A stretch of DNA of 64,000 nucleotides from Flexivirga meconopsidis (GCF_026162425.1 NZ_JAOBQJ010000005.1:434001-498000); one strand, 5' to 3'; positions 7,895 to 16,940 are shown, counted from the stretch's first letter. Notes: a model not told the origin generated them from the sequence alone. Numbers and translations: made by a program.

Positions 7895-8618
7895 GGACCC
7901 GCACCTGGAGTACGTCGTCCACTCTGCCCACGTGCGACACCAGACCGCCGATCGGCAGCTTGCCGTGCAGGTCCAGTTCGACATCGACCAGACGGAGCAA
8001 GGTCGTGGTCTGAGTCGCTCCGTCTTCCTGCTGCAGGAACTCCTGTCGCCGCGTCGGGTGGGAGGTGAAGCCGCGCAGGTCGAAACCCTCTTCGGCGACA
8101 ACCTCAAGCACCCTGCGCAGAGCGCCCGTGCCGTCGATGTACCGCACCGACAACGCGGTCTGGTTGGTCGGGACGTGGGCCCGCCGGAAGACCGACGGCC
8201 AGGCCCTGACGATCAAGATGTGGCAGCCGGTGACGAAGAGCGCCGGCCAGATGAGTCCGGCGCCGCACGCGGTGCCGATGGCCGCCGTCAACCAGATCGA
8301 GGCGGCGGTCGTGAGCCCGTGGACCATATTGCGACGAACGAAAACCAGTCCAGCGCCGATGAATCCGATGCCCGAGACGATCTGAGCGGCGACGCGGGAC
8401 GGGTCCAGCGTGACCAGTCCCTCGCGGACAACGTCGGTGAATCCGTACTTGCTGACGACCATGAACAGCGCCGCTCCCACCCCGACGAGGGTGTGAGTCC
8501 GGATGCCCGCGGACTTGTTCTTCAGCTGACGTTCCAGGCCGACGGCGGTCGACAGCACCAGCGCCATCGACAACAGGCCGAGCATCTCCGGAGTATGCGG
8601 CGGGTGAGCGAGGATCAT
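7878..8618 (-). CDS. MgtC/SapB family membrane protein
   Basis: This 246-residue protein has an N-terminal MgtC/SapB membrane domain (GLERQLKNKSAGIRTHTLVGVGAA, then RVAAQIVSGIGFIGAG and TTAASIWLTAAIG) with about four or five helices and a C-terminal soluble ACT-like domain (about 150-240). MgtC proteins modulate ATP synthase and magnesium/phosphate homeostasis in pathogens, but many homologues have no defined role. The start overlaps the nucleoside hydrolase stop by ATGA. Its presence in a nucleoside operon is unusual. Confidence 0.9.
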   Translation of the reverse strand: MILAHPPHTPEMLGLLSMALVLSTAVGLERQLKNKSAGIRTHTLVGVGAALFMVVSKYGFTDVVREGLVTLDPSRVAAQIVSGIGFIGAGLVFVRRNMVHGLTTAASIWLTAAIGTACGAGLIWPALFVTGCHILIVRAWPSVFRRAHVPTNQTALSVRYIDGTGALRRVLEVVAEEGFDLRGFTSHPTRRQEFLQQEDGATQTTTLLRLVDVELDLHGKLPIGGLVSHVGRVDDVLQVRVRDQAD

Positions 8619-9559
8619 GCGCTTGTCCTGATCGGTGTGTGGAATGCCGCGGCGAGTAGGGCGTGCAGCCGGGTGTTGTCGACGCGGGTGACCACGTCGA
8701 CCGCCGCGCCCGAGCCCGCAACGAGGGCACCATCGTTGGTCACCGACACCCGAGCACGTCTGGTTGCCACCAGTTCGGGGTCGACGAGCAATCCCACGGC
8801 CACAGCATCGTGCAACCAGCAGCCCGGCAAACCGCGGGTGGCGGCGGAGAAGCGCACCCAGGGGTCAACACCCGGCACGAGGCTTCGCGCGACCGGCCCT
8901 CCGGAAACCGCCATCGCATGCAGTTGCTCGGCGGTCAGCATCGTCTGGATGGTGGCGTCCATCGGCACGACCGTGATCGGCACCGGCGCCGCCAGCACTT
9001 CGCGCGCGGCGAGCGGGTCAAGACCGAGATTCGTCTCGACCCGGTAACCGGGAACGTCCAGGGCACCTCCCATGAGCACCAGTCGGCTGATCTGTTCCGG
9101 TAGTCGAGAGTGTCGCCGGAAGGCGCGCGCGAGGTTGGTCAGCGGTGCCGTCGCAACGACCACGATCTCCCCGGGATGCGAGCCGACCGCGGCCGCGAGC
9201 GCATCGGCCGCGTCGACCGTCGGGGGTGGCACCTCCTGCGGACGGAGCGCATCCAGGCCTGCCCAGTACTGCTCAGCCAGCGGGTGGTCGGATCGGTCGG
9301 TGCGAGCCGACACGTCGCGGTTGGGGGCTCCGAGCGGACTGTCCTGCCCGGCGATCACCGGCACGTCTCGTCCCCACGCAGCGAGCAGCCGCTCCGCGAC
9401 AGCCGCGCCGACATTGGCAGCGGTGTTGCCGGAAACCGTTGTCACCAGGTCGAGTTGGAGGCCGGGCGCGGTGGCAGCCACGGCCAGTGCCAACGCGTCA
9501 TCGATGTTCGCGCCAGGGACACCCAGCCCCGGGTCGCAGTCCAATGTCATCCGGATCAT
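8615..9559 (-). CDS. Nucleoside hydrolase (IunH/RihA family)
   Basis: These enzymes hydrolyse the N-glycosidic bond of ribonucleosides to base and ribose, using Ca2+ held by an N-terminal Asp cluster. Here the cluster reads LDCDPGLGVPGANIDDALAL. Compared with the usual DxDPGxDD it carries a short insertion between DPG and DD, which may affect specificity. VVATAPLTNLARAF and LVLMGGALDVPG are further family motifs. It has 314 aa, a normal length. The start overlaps the LacI stop by ATGA. Nicotinamide riboside is a possible substrate given the pncA and pncB genes nearby, but this is inference. Confidence 0.92.
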   Translation of the reverse strand: MIRMTLDCDPGLGVPGANIDDALALAVAATAPGLQLDLVTTVSGNTAANVGAAVAERLLAAWGRDVPVIAGQDSPLGAPNRDVSARTDRSDHPLAEQYWAGLDALRPQEVPPPTVDAADALAAAVGSHPGEIVVVATAPLTNLARAFRRHSRLPEQISRLVLMGGALDVPGYRVETNLGLDPLAAREVLAAPVPITVVPMDATIQTMLTAEQLHAMAVSGGPVARSLVPGVDPWVRFSAATRGLPGCWLHDAVAVGLLVDPELVATRRARVSVTNDGALVAGSGAAVDVVTRVDNTRLHALLAAAFHTPIRTSA

Positions 9560-10587
9560 GCGGAACCACCGCAGCCGCAGGACTCCCGAGGCACCAGCTC
9601 GAAATCGAAGACGATGGGCTCCGCAGCGTAGTGGTCCGGCCGCGACAGGATCCGCAGCGCCTCACGTGCCATCTCCGCAATGGGCTGCGTCACCGTCGAC
9701 AGTGCCGGCACCAGGAATTCCGAGTCGTCCGTGCCGTTGAGGCAGAAGACCGCGACGTCTTCTGGCACCGACAGACCGCGGCGGTGCAACGCTGACACCA
9801 GGCCGATCGCCTGCTCCTGGTTGCCGGTCAGCACTGCGGTCGGGTGAGCGCCGCCGTCGCCGAACAGCACTGCAGCTGCAGCAGATCCGGCTTCCCGGGT
9901 GTATGGCGCATGCACGGTCCACTCATCCGGGATGGTCAGTCCCGCTCGCGTTGCGGCGTCGCGCGCTCCGCCGAGACGCAGTGCGGAGTTCATCATCGAC
10001 TCCGGACCGGTGACCATCGCCAGTTCGCGTTGCCCGTGGACATCGATGAGGTGCGTCATCGCAGCGTCGGCGGCGGCCCGTTCGTCGATCCGCACGGATG
10101 CGGTAAGGCCATCGGAGTTTGCGTGTGTCACCACGACGACCGGGGTCCCGGAGGCCGTCGCCCGGTCGAGTTGCACGTCCTGGGTGACCGCCATGTAGAG
10201 CAGGCCGTCCACCTGCCGATCGAGCAGGTTGCGCACCAGGGCTGCCTCGCGCGCAGCGTCGTCAGCGCTGTCCCCGAGAAGCAGCACGCAGTCCTGGTCG
10301 AACACCTCACGCTCGACCTGATGAGCGATCGATGCGACGAACGGGTTGGAGATGTTCGGCACGACAAACCCGAAGGTCCGGGTCGTGCCGCGAGCCAGTG
10401 CGCTGGCAATCCCATTGGGGCGGTATCCGATTCGCTCTATCGCGTCGAGCACGCGCTGCTTGGTCGCCGGTGCCACCGGCCGAGGGCCGTCGTTGACGAC
10501 GTAGCTGACCACCGCCACCGAGGTGCCCGCCTCACGGGCCACGTCCTGCCGGGTGACCTTGCCTCGGCGGTTCGTCTGCTGCGTCAT
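9556..10587 (-). CDS. LacI-family transcriptional regulator
   Basis: The 343-residue protein has an N-terminal LacI helix-turn-helix (VTRQDVAREAGTSVAVVSYVVND), the hinge GYRPNGIASALA and a periplasmic-binding-protein-like ligand domain ending in a Cys-Gly-Cys-Gly tail. ATG 10587 is preceded by GGAGGA at 6 nt and overlaps the MFS stop by ATGA. The likely operator is the perfect palindrome at 11951-11982, which has the central CG of LacI-family sites. It probably represses this operon until a nucleoside or its ribose moiety binds, which is inference. Confidence 0.93.
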   Translation of the reverse strand: MTQQTNRRGKVTRQDVAREAGTSVAVVSYVVNDGPRPVAPATKQRVLDAIERIGYRPNGIASALARGTTRTFGFVVPNISNPFVASIAHQVEREVFDQDCVLLLGDSADDAAREAALVRNLLDRQVDGLLYMAVTQDVQLDRATASGTPVVVVTHANSDGLTASVRIDERAAADAAMTHLIDVHGQRELAMVTGPESMMNSALRLGGARDAATRAGLTIPDEWTVHAPYTREAGSAAAAVLFGDGGAHPTAVLTGNQEQAIGLVSALHRRGLSVPEDVAVFCLNGTDDSEFLVPALSTVTQPIAEMAREALRILSRPDHYAAEPIVFDFELVPRESCGCGGSA

Positions 10588-11936
10588 ACTGCGTCCTCCG
10601 TGAGGGTCAGGTCCCGGCCGCGGGTCTCGGGCGCGTAGTGGGTTGCCACCAGCCCGATGGCCGCCATCAGGGCGAAGTATGCCGCGACTGGCCACCAACT
10701 GCCGGTCAGCGCCAGCATCGCCGAAGCAACTACCGGAGCACTGCCACCCGACAGCATCGACCCGACTTCCTTGGCCAATGCCATCCGCGAGTATCGAGCC
10801 CGGGTGCCGAACAACTCCACGCCGTATGCCGCCTGCGCCGCGAAGATGCCGAGGCTGGCCAGGCACACACCGAGCACGACCATCGTGTAGACGACTGCGG
10901 GGTCACGGGTCTGCATCAACGCAAACGCCGGGAATGCATACAGCACCAACGCAATACAGAAGAACCGGTAGACAACGCGCCGACCCCACCGATCGGTCGC
11001 GTATCCAGTCAATGGGATGACCGCGAAGCCGATCACCGAGGCTACGAATACCGCTTGGGCAGGAAGGTCGCGGTTCATGTCGAGCACCTTCGACACATAG
11101 CCAACGACGAATGTCAGCGCGAGGTAGGAGGGTCCGTTCTCGGCGATGCGTAGGCCGACCATCAGCAGGAACGTCCGGTTGCGGTCGCGAAACGGACGGT
11201 CGTCGTTGGTCGCGACGGACTCGGCGGCGACCGCCTCGAAAACCGGGCTCTCCCCCATGTATCGCCGGATCAGCAAGGCGGCTGCGGTGATCAGCAAGCT
11301 GCAGACGAATGGGATCCGCCAACCCCAGCTCATCAACTCCTCCTTCGGCAGTTGCGCCACGAGCAGCCAGATCCCCGACGAGACGAGAATCCCGCTGTTG
11401 GAACCCAGGGCGATCGCCGAGGAGATGAGGCCGCGACGTTCGACCGGCGAACTCTCGGCGAGCATGATGACGCCGCCGGACAATTCGGCTCCGGCACCGA
11501 ACCCCTGCAGCAAGCGCAGCAGAACCAGCAGCAACGGTGCGATCACCCCGGCCTGCGCATAGGTGGGGAGCAGGCCGATGAGGGTCGTCGATCCGCCCAT
11601 CAACGCGATGGTCATCACCAGCACGACCTTGCGACCGCGCCGGTCGCCGAGCCGGCCGAAGAACACCGCGCCCACCGGTCGGGCGAGGAAGCCCACGGCA
11701 TACGTGCTGAAACCGGCGAGCATTGCGATAACAGGGGACGCCCCCGGAAAGAAGATGTCCCCGAACACCAGCCCCGCGGCCAGACCGTAGAGCGAGAAGT
11801 CGACGTACTCCATCGTCGTGCCGAGCCAGGTCGACAGGACGGTGTTGCGCACCTGCGCCGGATTGCCCGGCCCGGCTGTGGGCCGCTGTTTCGTTGTCAC
11901 TGTGGTTTCCCCGCTGACCTCTTCGTCCAGCCGCAT
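10584..11936 (-). CDS. MFS transporter, metabolite:H+ symporter type
   Basis: This 450-residue, 12-helix permease carries the MFS loop signature FFGRLGDRRGRKVVL after helix 2 and the MHS-subfamily features TMEYVDFSLYG and RLLQGFGAGAELSGG. MHS porters usually import organic acids, betaine or shikimate with protons. Here the operon points to a nucleoside or nucleobase-related solute, which is inference. ATG 11936 follows GGAGGA at 6 nt. It is the first gene of the five-gene operon and starts 14 bp downstream of the 32-bp operator palindrome. Confidence 0.9.
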   Translation of the reverse strand: MRLDEEVSGETTVTTKQRPTAGPGNPAQVRNTVLSTWLGTTMEYVDFSLYGLAAGLVFGDIFFPGASPVIAMLAGFSTYAVGFLARPVGAVFFGRLGDRRGRKVVLVMTIALMGGSTTLIGLLPTYAQAGVIAPLLLVLLRLLQGFGAGAELSGGVIMLAESSPVERRGLISSAIALGSNSGILVSSGIWLLVAQLPKEELMSWGWRIPFVCSLLITAAALLIRRYMGESPVFEAVAAESVATNDDRPFRDRNRTFLLMVGLRIAENGPSYLALTFVVGYVSKVLDMNRDLPAQAVFVASVIGFAVIPLTGYATDRWGRRVVYRFFCIALVLYAFPAFALMQTRDPAVVYTMVVLGVCLASLGIFAAQAAYGVELFGTRARYSRMALAKEVGSMLSGGSAPVVASAMLALTGSWWPVAAYFALMAAIGLVATHYAPETRGRDLTLTEDAV

Positions 11937-11950
11937 GGTGCATCCTCCAA

Positions 11951-11982
11951 AATCTACCCGCGTAGATCTACGCGGGTAGATT
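11951..11982. promoter_or_regulatory. Double LacI-type operator (32-bp perfect palindrome)
   Basis: AATCTACCCGCGTAGA is followed directly by its exact reverse complement. Each half contains TCTAC-N4-GTAGA-like symmetry with a central CG (TCTACCCGCGTAGA), the core of LacI-family operators, so two sites abut in inverted orientation. It lies immediately upstream of the MFS start and would block the operon promoter. Confidence 0.85.
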
Positions 11983-12035
11983 GACGGTAACGCCCTCCCG
12001 TTGATCTGACAAGGCATTCGGCGAAGTTCGCCCAC

Positions 12036-12097
12036 GCCGAGGTATCACTATCTGCCGCTTCGACGGCTCCAAAACGACCGCGACTGCTGCCTCGGCG
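12036..12097. repeat. 60-bp imperfect palindrome, copy B
   Basis: GCCGAGGTATCACTATC... TGCTGCCTCGGCG aligns along its length with copy A at 5485-5545, sharing the ends, the GCTTCG centre and the ACCGCGA segment. Both copies sit in intergenic gaps. The left and right ends are complementary (GCCGAGGtA / TgCCTCGGC). Confidence 0.7.
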
Positions 12098-12173
12098 TGC
12101 GCCGAGCGATCCGGCGATGGGGCTCGAGCTTCCGCACCGCGGCGGACACATCAGCCGACGTATGCTCGCAGGC

Positions 12174-12740
12174 ATGGCACGCGCACTGGTGATCGTGGAC
12201 GTACAGAACGACTTCTGCGAGGGCGGATCGCTGGCCGTCAACGGCGGCATCGAGGTCGCCGAGCGGATCAATGCGTATGTCGCAGGTGACGACCCGGCAT
12301 ACGACCAGATCGTCGCCACGGCCGACTGGCACATCGACCCGGGCGACCACTGGTCGGAAAGCCCCGATTTCCAACGCAGTTGGCCGGTGCACTGCAAGGT
12401 CGGCACGCCGGGTGCGGACTTTCGCGCCGAGGTGCAGCCGGCGATCGCGCGAGCCGCGGCGATCTTCCGCAAGGGACAGTACGAAGCCGCATACAGCGGG
12501 TTCGAGGGCGCGACCGAGGACGGCGAGAAGCTCACCGACTGGCTGCGCGACCACAACGTCGACACCGTCGACGTCGTCGGGATCGCGACCGACTACTGCG
12601 TGCGAGCGACCGCGCTGGACGCGGCCCAAGCCGGCTTCGGCACGACCGTGCTCGCCGACCTCACCGCCGGGGTCGCCGTCGACTCGACCGCAGCCGCCGT
12701 CGAGGAGCTTCGAGGCGCGGGAGTCGTCGTCCGCGACTGA
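12174..12740 (+). CDS. pncA: Nicotinamidase
   Basis: PncA hydrolyses nicotinamide to nicotinate and ammonia, feeding PncB; it also activates pyrazinamide in mycobacteria. The catalytic triad is Asp9 (VDVQNDF), Lys100 (FRKGQY) and Cys142 (TDYCVRAT). The metal site is Asp51, His53 and His59 in ADWHIDPGDHW. The length is 188 aa. ATG 12174 is chosen over an earlier in-frame start because TATGCT (12161-12166) precedes it by 7 nt, giving a leaderless transcript. It is divergent from the nucleoside operon. Confidence 0.95.
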   Translation: MARALVIVDVQNDFCEGGSLAVNGGIEVAERINAYVAGDDPAYDQIVATADWHIDPGDHWSESPDFQRSWPVHCKVGTPGADFRAEVQPAIARAAAIFRKGQYEAAYSGFEGATEDGEKLTDWLRDHNVDTVDVVGIATDYCVRATALDAAQAGFGTTVLADLTAGVAVDSTAAAVEELRGAGVVVRD

Positions 12741-12845
12741 CCGCGGCGAGGCCACGATTCGCCGGCCGAGTCAAAGGTGCGCAATCGGGAAGAACCCCTC
12801 ATCCTCGGTGGTTGATCCGGTGCTGCCACCCGAGAGGACTCCGCC

Positions 12846-14975
12846 ATGAGCGCCACTCCGCCCGCTTCCCGTTCGACCGCGACGACAGAGGAACAAGTCG
12901 TCCTCGACCGCGCCTACAACCGGCGCGAGGAGTTGCTCGTCGCGCTCGATGGCGAGTGCGACAACTCCGACAACTCCCCCGCGGACGCAACGGACGCGGC
13001 ACGCCTCGCGTCCCTGCGCCGCCGCCGGGCCGAGCTGCGGCAGGCGGAGAGCGGGTTGATCTTCGGCCGACTCGATGCCACGGACGGCACCACTCGTCGC
13101 CTCGGGCGGGTTGGGCTGGCACGCGAGGACGAGGGCGACGAACCACTGGTCCTCGACTGGCGCGCGCCCGCCGCTCGGCCCTTCTACACCGCGTCACCGC
13201 TCGACCCGCAGGGGCAGCGACGTCGTCGCCACATCCGCACACAGGGGCGGCAGGTTGTCGGCGTAGACGACGAACCTCTCGACAGCGCAGCCGATTCCGG
13301 CGATTTGGTCGGCGAGGGTGCGCTCCTTGCCGCACTGTCCGCTCGCCGCACCGGTGCGATGGGGACCGCGGTCGCAACCCTGCAGCGCGAGCAGGATGAA
13401 ATTGTCCGTTCCGACAGCCGCGGGCCGCTGGTCGTCCAGGGCGGACCCGGCACCGGCAAGACGGTCGTCGCGCTGCACCGGGTCGCCTATCTGCTCTTCA
13501 CCCATCAGGAGTTGGCGAGTCAGGGCGTGCTGGTGCTCGGACCGTCGCGTCGATTTCTCGACTACATCGCGCAGGTCCTGCCAGCGCTCGGCGAGACCTC
13601 TGTGGTCTCCGCGACCTGCGACACCCTGCTGCCCGGGGTCGCCGTCAGTCGCGGGGAGTCTCGTGAGACCGCCGAGCTCAAGGGTCGCGCGTGCTGGCAG
13701 GACATCCTGAGCTCGTATGTCGGCGCGCTCGCACCGGTCGCGGCACCACTGACCTTCGTTGTCGACTCCGAACGACACACGCTGCCAACGGCATCCGTCG
13801 AACGTGCGCTGCACACCGCCCTCGCCGGCCGTGACCTGCACTCTGCGCGTGCATGGTTCACCACCCAGGTGCACGACCTGCTGACCGACGATGCCGTCTC
13901 ACGGCACGAGGCGCTGCTCGCCGCGATGGAGGAGGGCTTCGAAGACATCCTTGCCCGAGTGGACGCCGGTCTACAGCGCGCCGACGATCGCGGTGTCCGC
14001 ACCGGCGCGACGGGCAGCGACGTCGACGGTGGCCTCACCGATCAGGACGTCGACCGGCTTCGCAGCCGCATCGCAAACGACCCGGCGATCCAGCAGGTCA
14101 TCGACGCATTCTGGCCGGTCCGCGACATTGCAGACACGCTGCGTGCGCTGCTCGGCGACGCCGATCTGCTGCGGCGGCACGGACCATCTCTCACTCCGCA
14201 TGAACGTCGGCTGATCACCGAGGAGCCGGACGCGTTTGCACCGAGCGACATTCCGCTCCTCGACGCGCTTGCGGAGCTGCTCGGCTCTGCCGACGACCGA
14301 CCGCAGCAGGGCGAGTTCCTCGCCGACCGGGCACTAGCGACTCGCGACTGGGGCTACGGGCACGTGGTCGTCGACGAGGCTCAGGAACTGTCGCAGATGC
14401 AATGGCGGATGGTGCTGCGCAGAGTGCCGTCGCGATCGATCACCGCAGTGGGCGACATCGACCAGACCGAGGCACCGCACCGGCATACCTCGTGGGAGTC
14501 GGCCGTCGGCGAGGCTTTCGGAGATCGTTGGCGCCGAAGCGATCTCACGATCTGTTACCGCACCCCGCGCGAGGTCATGGCGCTGACGGACGAGGTGCTG
14601 CGACGGGCCGGCAGCCACAACGCACCGCCGCGCGCGGTGCGTTCGTCCGGCATCGACCCCTGGGCCGTTTCCGTGGCGGAGTCAGACCTGCACCGGACTG
14701 TGGCCGACCTGGCGCTTGAGTTGTCGGCTCGGTGGTCCGGAGGAACCGTCGGCGTCGTCGCACCCGGACCACGCTCCGCTGCACTACGTGAATCGCTGGA
14801 ACGACAGGGCATCGGCGTACCGGTGCTCACGCCGACCGAGGCCAAGGGATTGGAGTGGGATGCCGCCCTGGTCGTCGACCAGGACGGCATCACCGCCGAG
14901 CCGCGCGGCTGGAACGCGCTCTACGTGGCGTTCACCCGCTGCACTCAGGAGCTCGGCCAGGTAGTCGTCAGCTGA
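12846..14975 (+). CDS. helD: HelD/HelR-like RNA polymerase recycling ATPase
   Basis: This 709-residue UvrD/Rep-like SF1 ATPase has an N-terminal coiled coil (about 14-70) and Walker A GGPGTGKT at 199-206. A DEAQELSQMQW Walker B is followed by a C-terminal helicase 2A-type domain ending with ALYVAFTRC. The N-terminal segment GLIFGRLD..LGRVGLAREDEGDEPLVLDWRAPAARPFY is diagnostic of the HelD/HelR family, which pulls stalled RNA polymerase off DNA and, in HelR, confers rifamycin tolerance. GAGAGGA precedes ATG 12846 by 7 nt. No 19-bp rifamycin-associated element is visible upstream. It overlaps the convergent nucleotidase by 8 bp. Confidence 0.9.
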   Translation: MSATPPASRSTATTEEQVVLDRAYNRREELLVALDGECDNSDNSPADATDAARLASLRRRRAELRQAESGLIFGRLDATDGTTRRLGRVGLAREDEGDEPLVLDWRAPAARPFYTASPLDPQGQRRRRHIRTQGRQVVGVDDEPLDSAADSGDLVGEGALLAALSARRTGAMGTAVATLQREQDEIVRSDSRGPLVVQGGPGTGKTVVALHRVAYLLFTHQELASQGVLVLGPSRRFLDYIAQVLPALGETSVVSATCDTLLPGVAVSRGESRETAELKGRACWQDILSSYVGALAPVAAPLTFVVDSERHTLPTASVERALHTALAGRDLHSARAWFTTQVHDLLTDDAVSRHEALLAAMEEGFEDILARVDAGLQRADDRGVRTGATGSDVDGGLTDQDVDRLRSRIANDPAIQQVIDAFWPVRDIADTLRALLGDADLLRRHGPSLTPHERRLITEEPDAFAPSDIPLLDALAELLGSADDRPQQGEFLADRALATRDWGYGHVVVDEAQELSQMQWRMVLRRVPSRSITAVGDIDQTEAPHRHTSWESAVGEAFGDRWRRSDLTICYRTPREVMALTDEVLRRAGSHNAPPRAVRSSGIDPWAVSVAESDLHRTVADLALELSARWSGGTVGVVAPGPRSAALRESLERQGIGVPVLTPTEAKGLEWDAALVVDQDGITAEPRGWNALYVAFTRCTQELGQVVVS

Positions 14976-16800
14976 CGGTAATCGGCGTGCTGCCGGACAC
15001 CAGGCGCCAATCGATCGTATGGAACGCTGGCGGGTCGATGACCTTGTTCGCTGTCACCCAATCGATGATCAACTGGCGAATCTCGTTCTGCCGGTTGTAA
15101 ACCACCGGCGCGGTCGTGACCCCGGGGAAGCCGCCGCCACCGGACTGCCGGTAGTTGTTGATCGCGATGACGAAGCTGTCACCATCGGCGACCGGCTTGC
15201 CGGCATACGCCAGGTTCTTGATGCGGCTGCCCGGCGCGACGCTGACGTCGATGTCGTAGGTGAGCGGTGCGTCCAACCCGCCCATCACGTCGTAGTTGTA
15301 GTCGGGCGTGCCATTCGGTGCCGTCGGGGTGACCGCATTGGTGAGCTGATCGATGGTGAACGGTCCGGTGCCGTTGACCTGCTTGAAGTACGTCGCCGAC
15401 GTCTCCAGGTAGGCCTTCACCTGAGCGCCGGTGAACTTGATGCCGAGCAAGGTGTTGTCGTAGATGTAGAGACCCGCCACGTCGCGCACGGTCACGTCGC
15501 CCTTCGGGATCGACGCGGTCCGGCTGAACGGCGCCGCGATCGACAGCACCGGTGTCTTCTCGTCGGCGGTGCCCGCCAGACCAGCCTTGACCGCCTCCGC
15601 CTGCACCAGGTTGATCAGGTCGACGGCAGCCGAATCCTCAACAACCGCACGGGCACCGGTCATCTCCTGGGTGCAGGTGCCGATGACGCCGTTGACGTAG
15701 GAGAGCACCTTCTGGTGCTGCGGGCGCAGCAGCGCGGCGACTGCCGGGTCCTCGGGGACAGTGTTGGAGTTGAGCAGCGTCGCGGTCGCGCTAGCGACCT
15801 GCCACTGACCGCGGACCTTCTCCAGACCCAGATCCATGACGGTCACGCGCTCGCCCCAGCACAGCGGCTCGGACAGCAGCACCTGCTTGCCGGTCTTGTC
15901 GTTGGTCACGTAGCGCTGCGGGATCTCTTGGTGCGCGTGCCCGACCAGGATGGCGTCGATGTCCGGCACCTGCTGAGCCATCAGCGTGCTCGCATTCTCC
16001 GGGTAGGGCAGCGAGTCGCCGTAGGACGAGGAGGTGTCCATGCCGGAGTGGCAGGAGACCACGACGACGTCCGCGCCGCGCTTCTTCACCTCAGGCACGA
16101 CGATCTTGGCCTGCTCGACGATGCCGTTGAACTTCACCTTGCCGTCCACGTTGGCCTTGTCCCAGATCGCGACGCCGGGGGTCACCAGCCCGACGATCCC
16201 GACGGTCACCGGCTTGTGTCCCGGCACCTTCACCGTCTTCAACGTGTATGACGGGAAGACCGCCTTGCCGGAGTGCCAGTCGAGGGCGTTGGCACCCAGC
16301 AGCGGATGGTCGAGCTGGCTCTCGAAGGTGCGCAGGATGTCCAGGCCGTAATTGAACTCATGGTTGCCCAGAGCCGCTGCGTCATACCCGATCTCGTTCA
16401 TTGCCAACGCCATCGGGTGCTTCACGGTCGCGCTGATCGGCTCGATCTTGGCGAAGTAGTACGCCAGCGGCGTGCCCTGAATGGTGTCGCCCGCGTCGAG
16501 CGTGATGCAGGTGTCGGCGCCGCGCTCGGCCCGCACCGCCTTGATGAGCGTCGCGCACTTCGCCGCGCCGACGTCGTTGTGCTTCGCGTCGTCATACTCG
16601 GCGTTCTTGAAGTAGTCCCAGTTGTAGACGTTGCCGTGCAGGTCCGTGGTGCCGAGCACGGTGAGCCGCAACCCCTTCCCGCCGGGCTTCGCCTCGGCGT
16701 CCGGTGCCGTTGCCAGACCGGCGAGACCGGCTCCACCGATAACGGTCATCGCCAGCAGCTGGCGGCGGCTGGCGGACGTGCGGATGACGGGGTGCGACAT
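14968..16800 (-). CDS. Tat-exported 2',3'-cyclic nucleotide phosphodiesterase/5'-nucleotidase
   Basis: This 610-residue enzyme has a Tat signal (SRRQLLAMTV then a hydrophobic stretch, residues 11-36). The calcineurin-like metallophosphatase motifs are TTDLHGN, DAGDTIQG, LGNHEFNYG, VSCHSGMD and GHAHQE. A C-terminal 5'-nucleotidase substrate domain follows (SGGGGFPGV). The NHEFNYG variant is typical of the CpdB branch. It should act outside the membrane, dephosphorylating nucleotides to nucleosides. ATG 16800 follows GAGGAGC at 6 nt; a longer frame upstream has no RBS. Near a nucleoside transporter and hydrolase it fits a scavenging role. Confidence 0.92.
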   Translation of the reverse strand: MSHPVIRTSASRRQLLAMTVIGGAGLAGLATAPDAEAKPGGKGLRLTVLGTTDLHGNVYNWDYFKNAEYDDAKHNDVGAAKCATLIKAVRAERGADTCITLDAGDTIQGTPLAYYFAKIEPISATVKHPMALAMNEIGYDAAALGNHEFNYGLDILRTFESQLDHPLLGANALDWHSGKAVFPSYTLKTVKVPGHKPVTVGIVGLVTPGVAIWDKANVDGKVKFNGIVEQAKIVVPEVKKRGADVVVVSCHSGMDTSSSYGDSLPYPENASTLMAQQVPDIDAILVGHAHQEIPQRYVTNDKTGKQVLLSEPLCWGERVTVMDLGLEKVRGQWQVASATATLLNSNTVPEDPAVAALLRPQHQKVLSYVNGVIGTCTQEMTGARAVVEDSAAVDLINLVQAEAVKAGLAGTADEKTPVLSIAAPFSRTASIPKGDVTVRDVAGLYIYDNTLLGIKFTGAQVKAYLETSATYFKQVNGTGPFTIDQLTNAVTPTAPNGTPDYNYDVMGGLDAPLTYDIDVSVAPGSRIKNLAYAGKPVADGDSFVIAINNYRQSGGGGFPGVTTAPVVYNRQNEIRQLIIDWVTANKVIDPPAFHTIDWRLVSGSTPITVS

Positions 16801-16940
16801 GGTTTTGCTCCTCGAGCACATGGGACGGAACGCCGCTCGTGGCGGCCGGTCCACGCTAGCGGGCCGCGGCCGCGTCGGCGCCCGAACCGGGCCACAGGTT
16901 CGGCCAACGTTCACCCGCCCTCAACCCCGGCCGGGTCGGT

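Noticed and set aside
12741-12845. Rifamycin-associated element upstream of helD
   Set aside because: I looked for the palindromic 19-bp element with a GGGGCTTGCGC-type core and saw none in this 105-bp gap.
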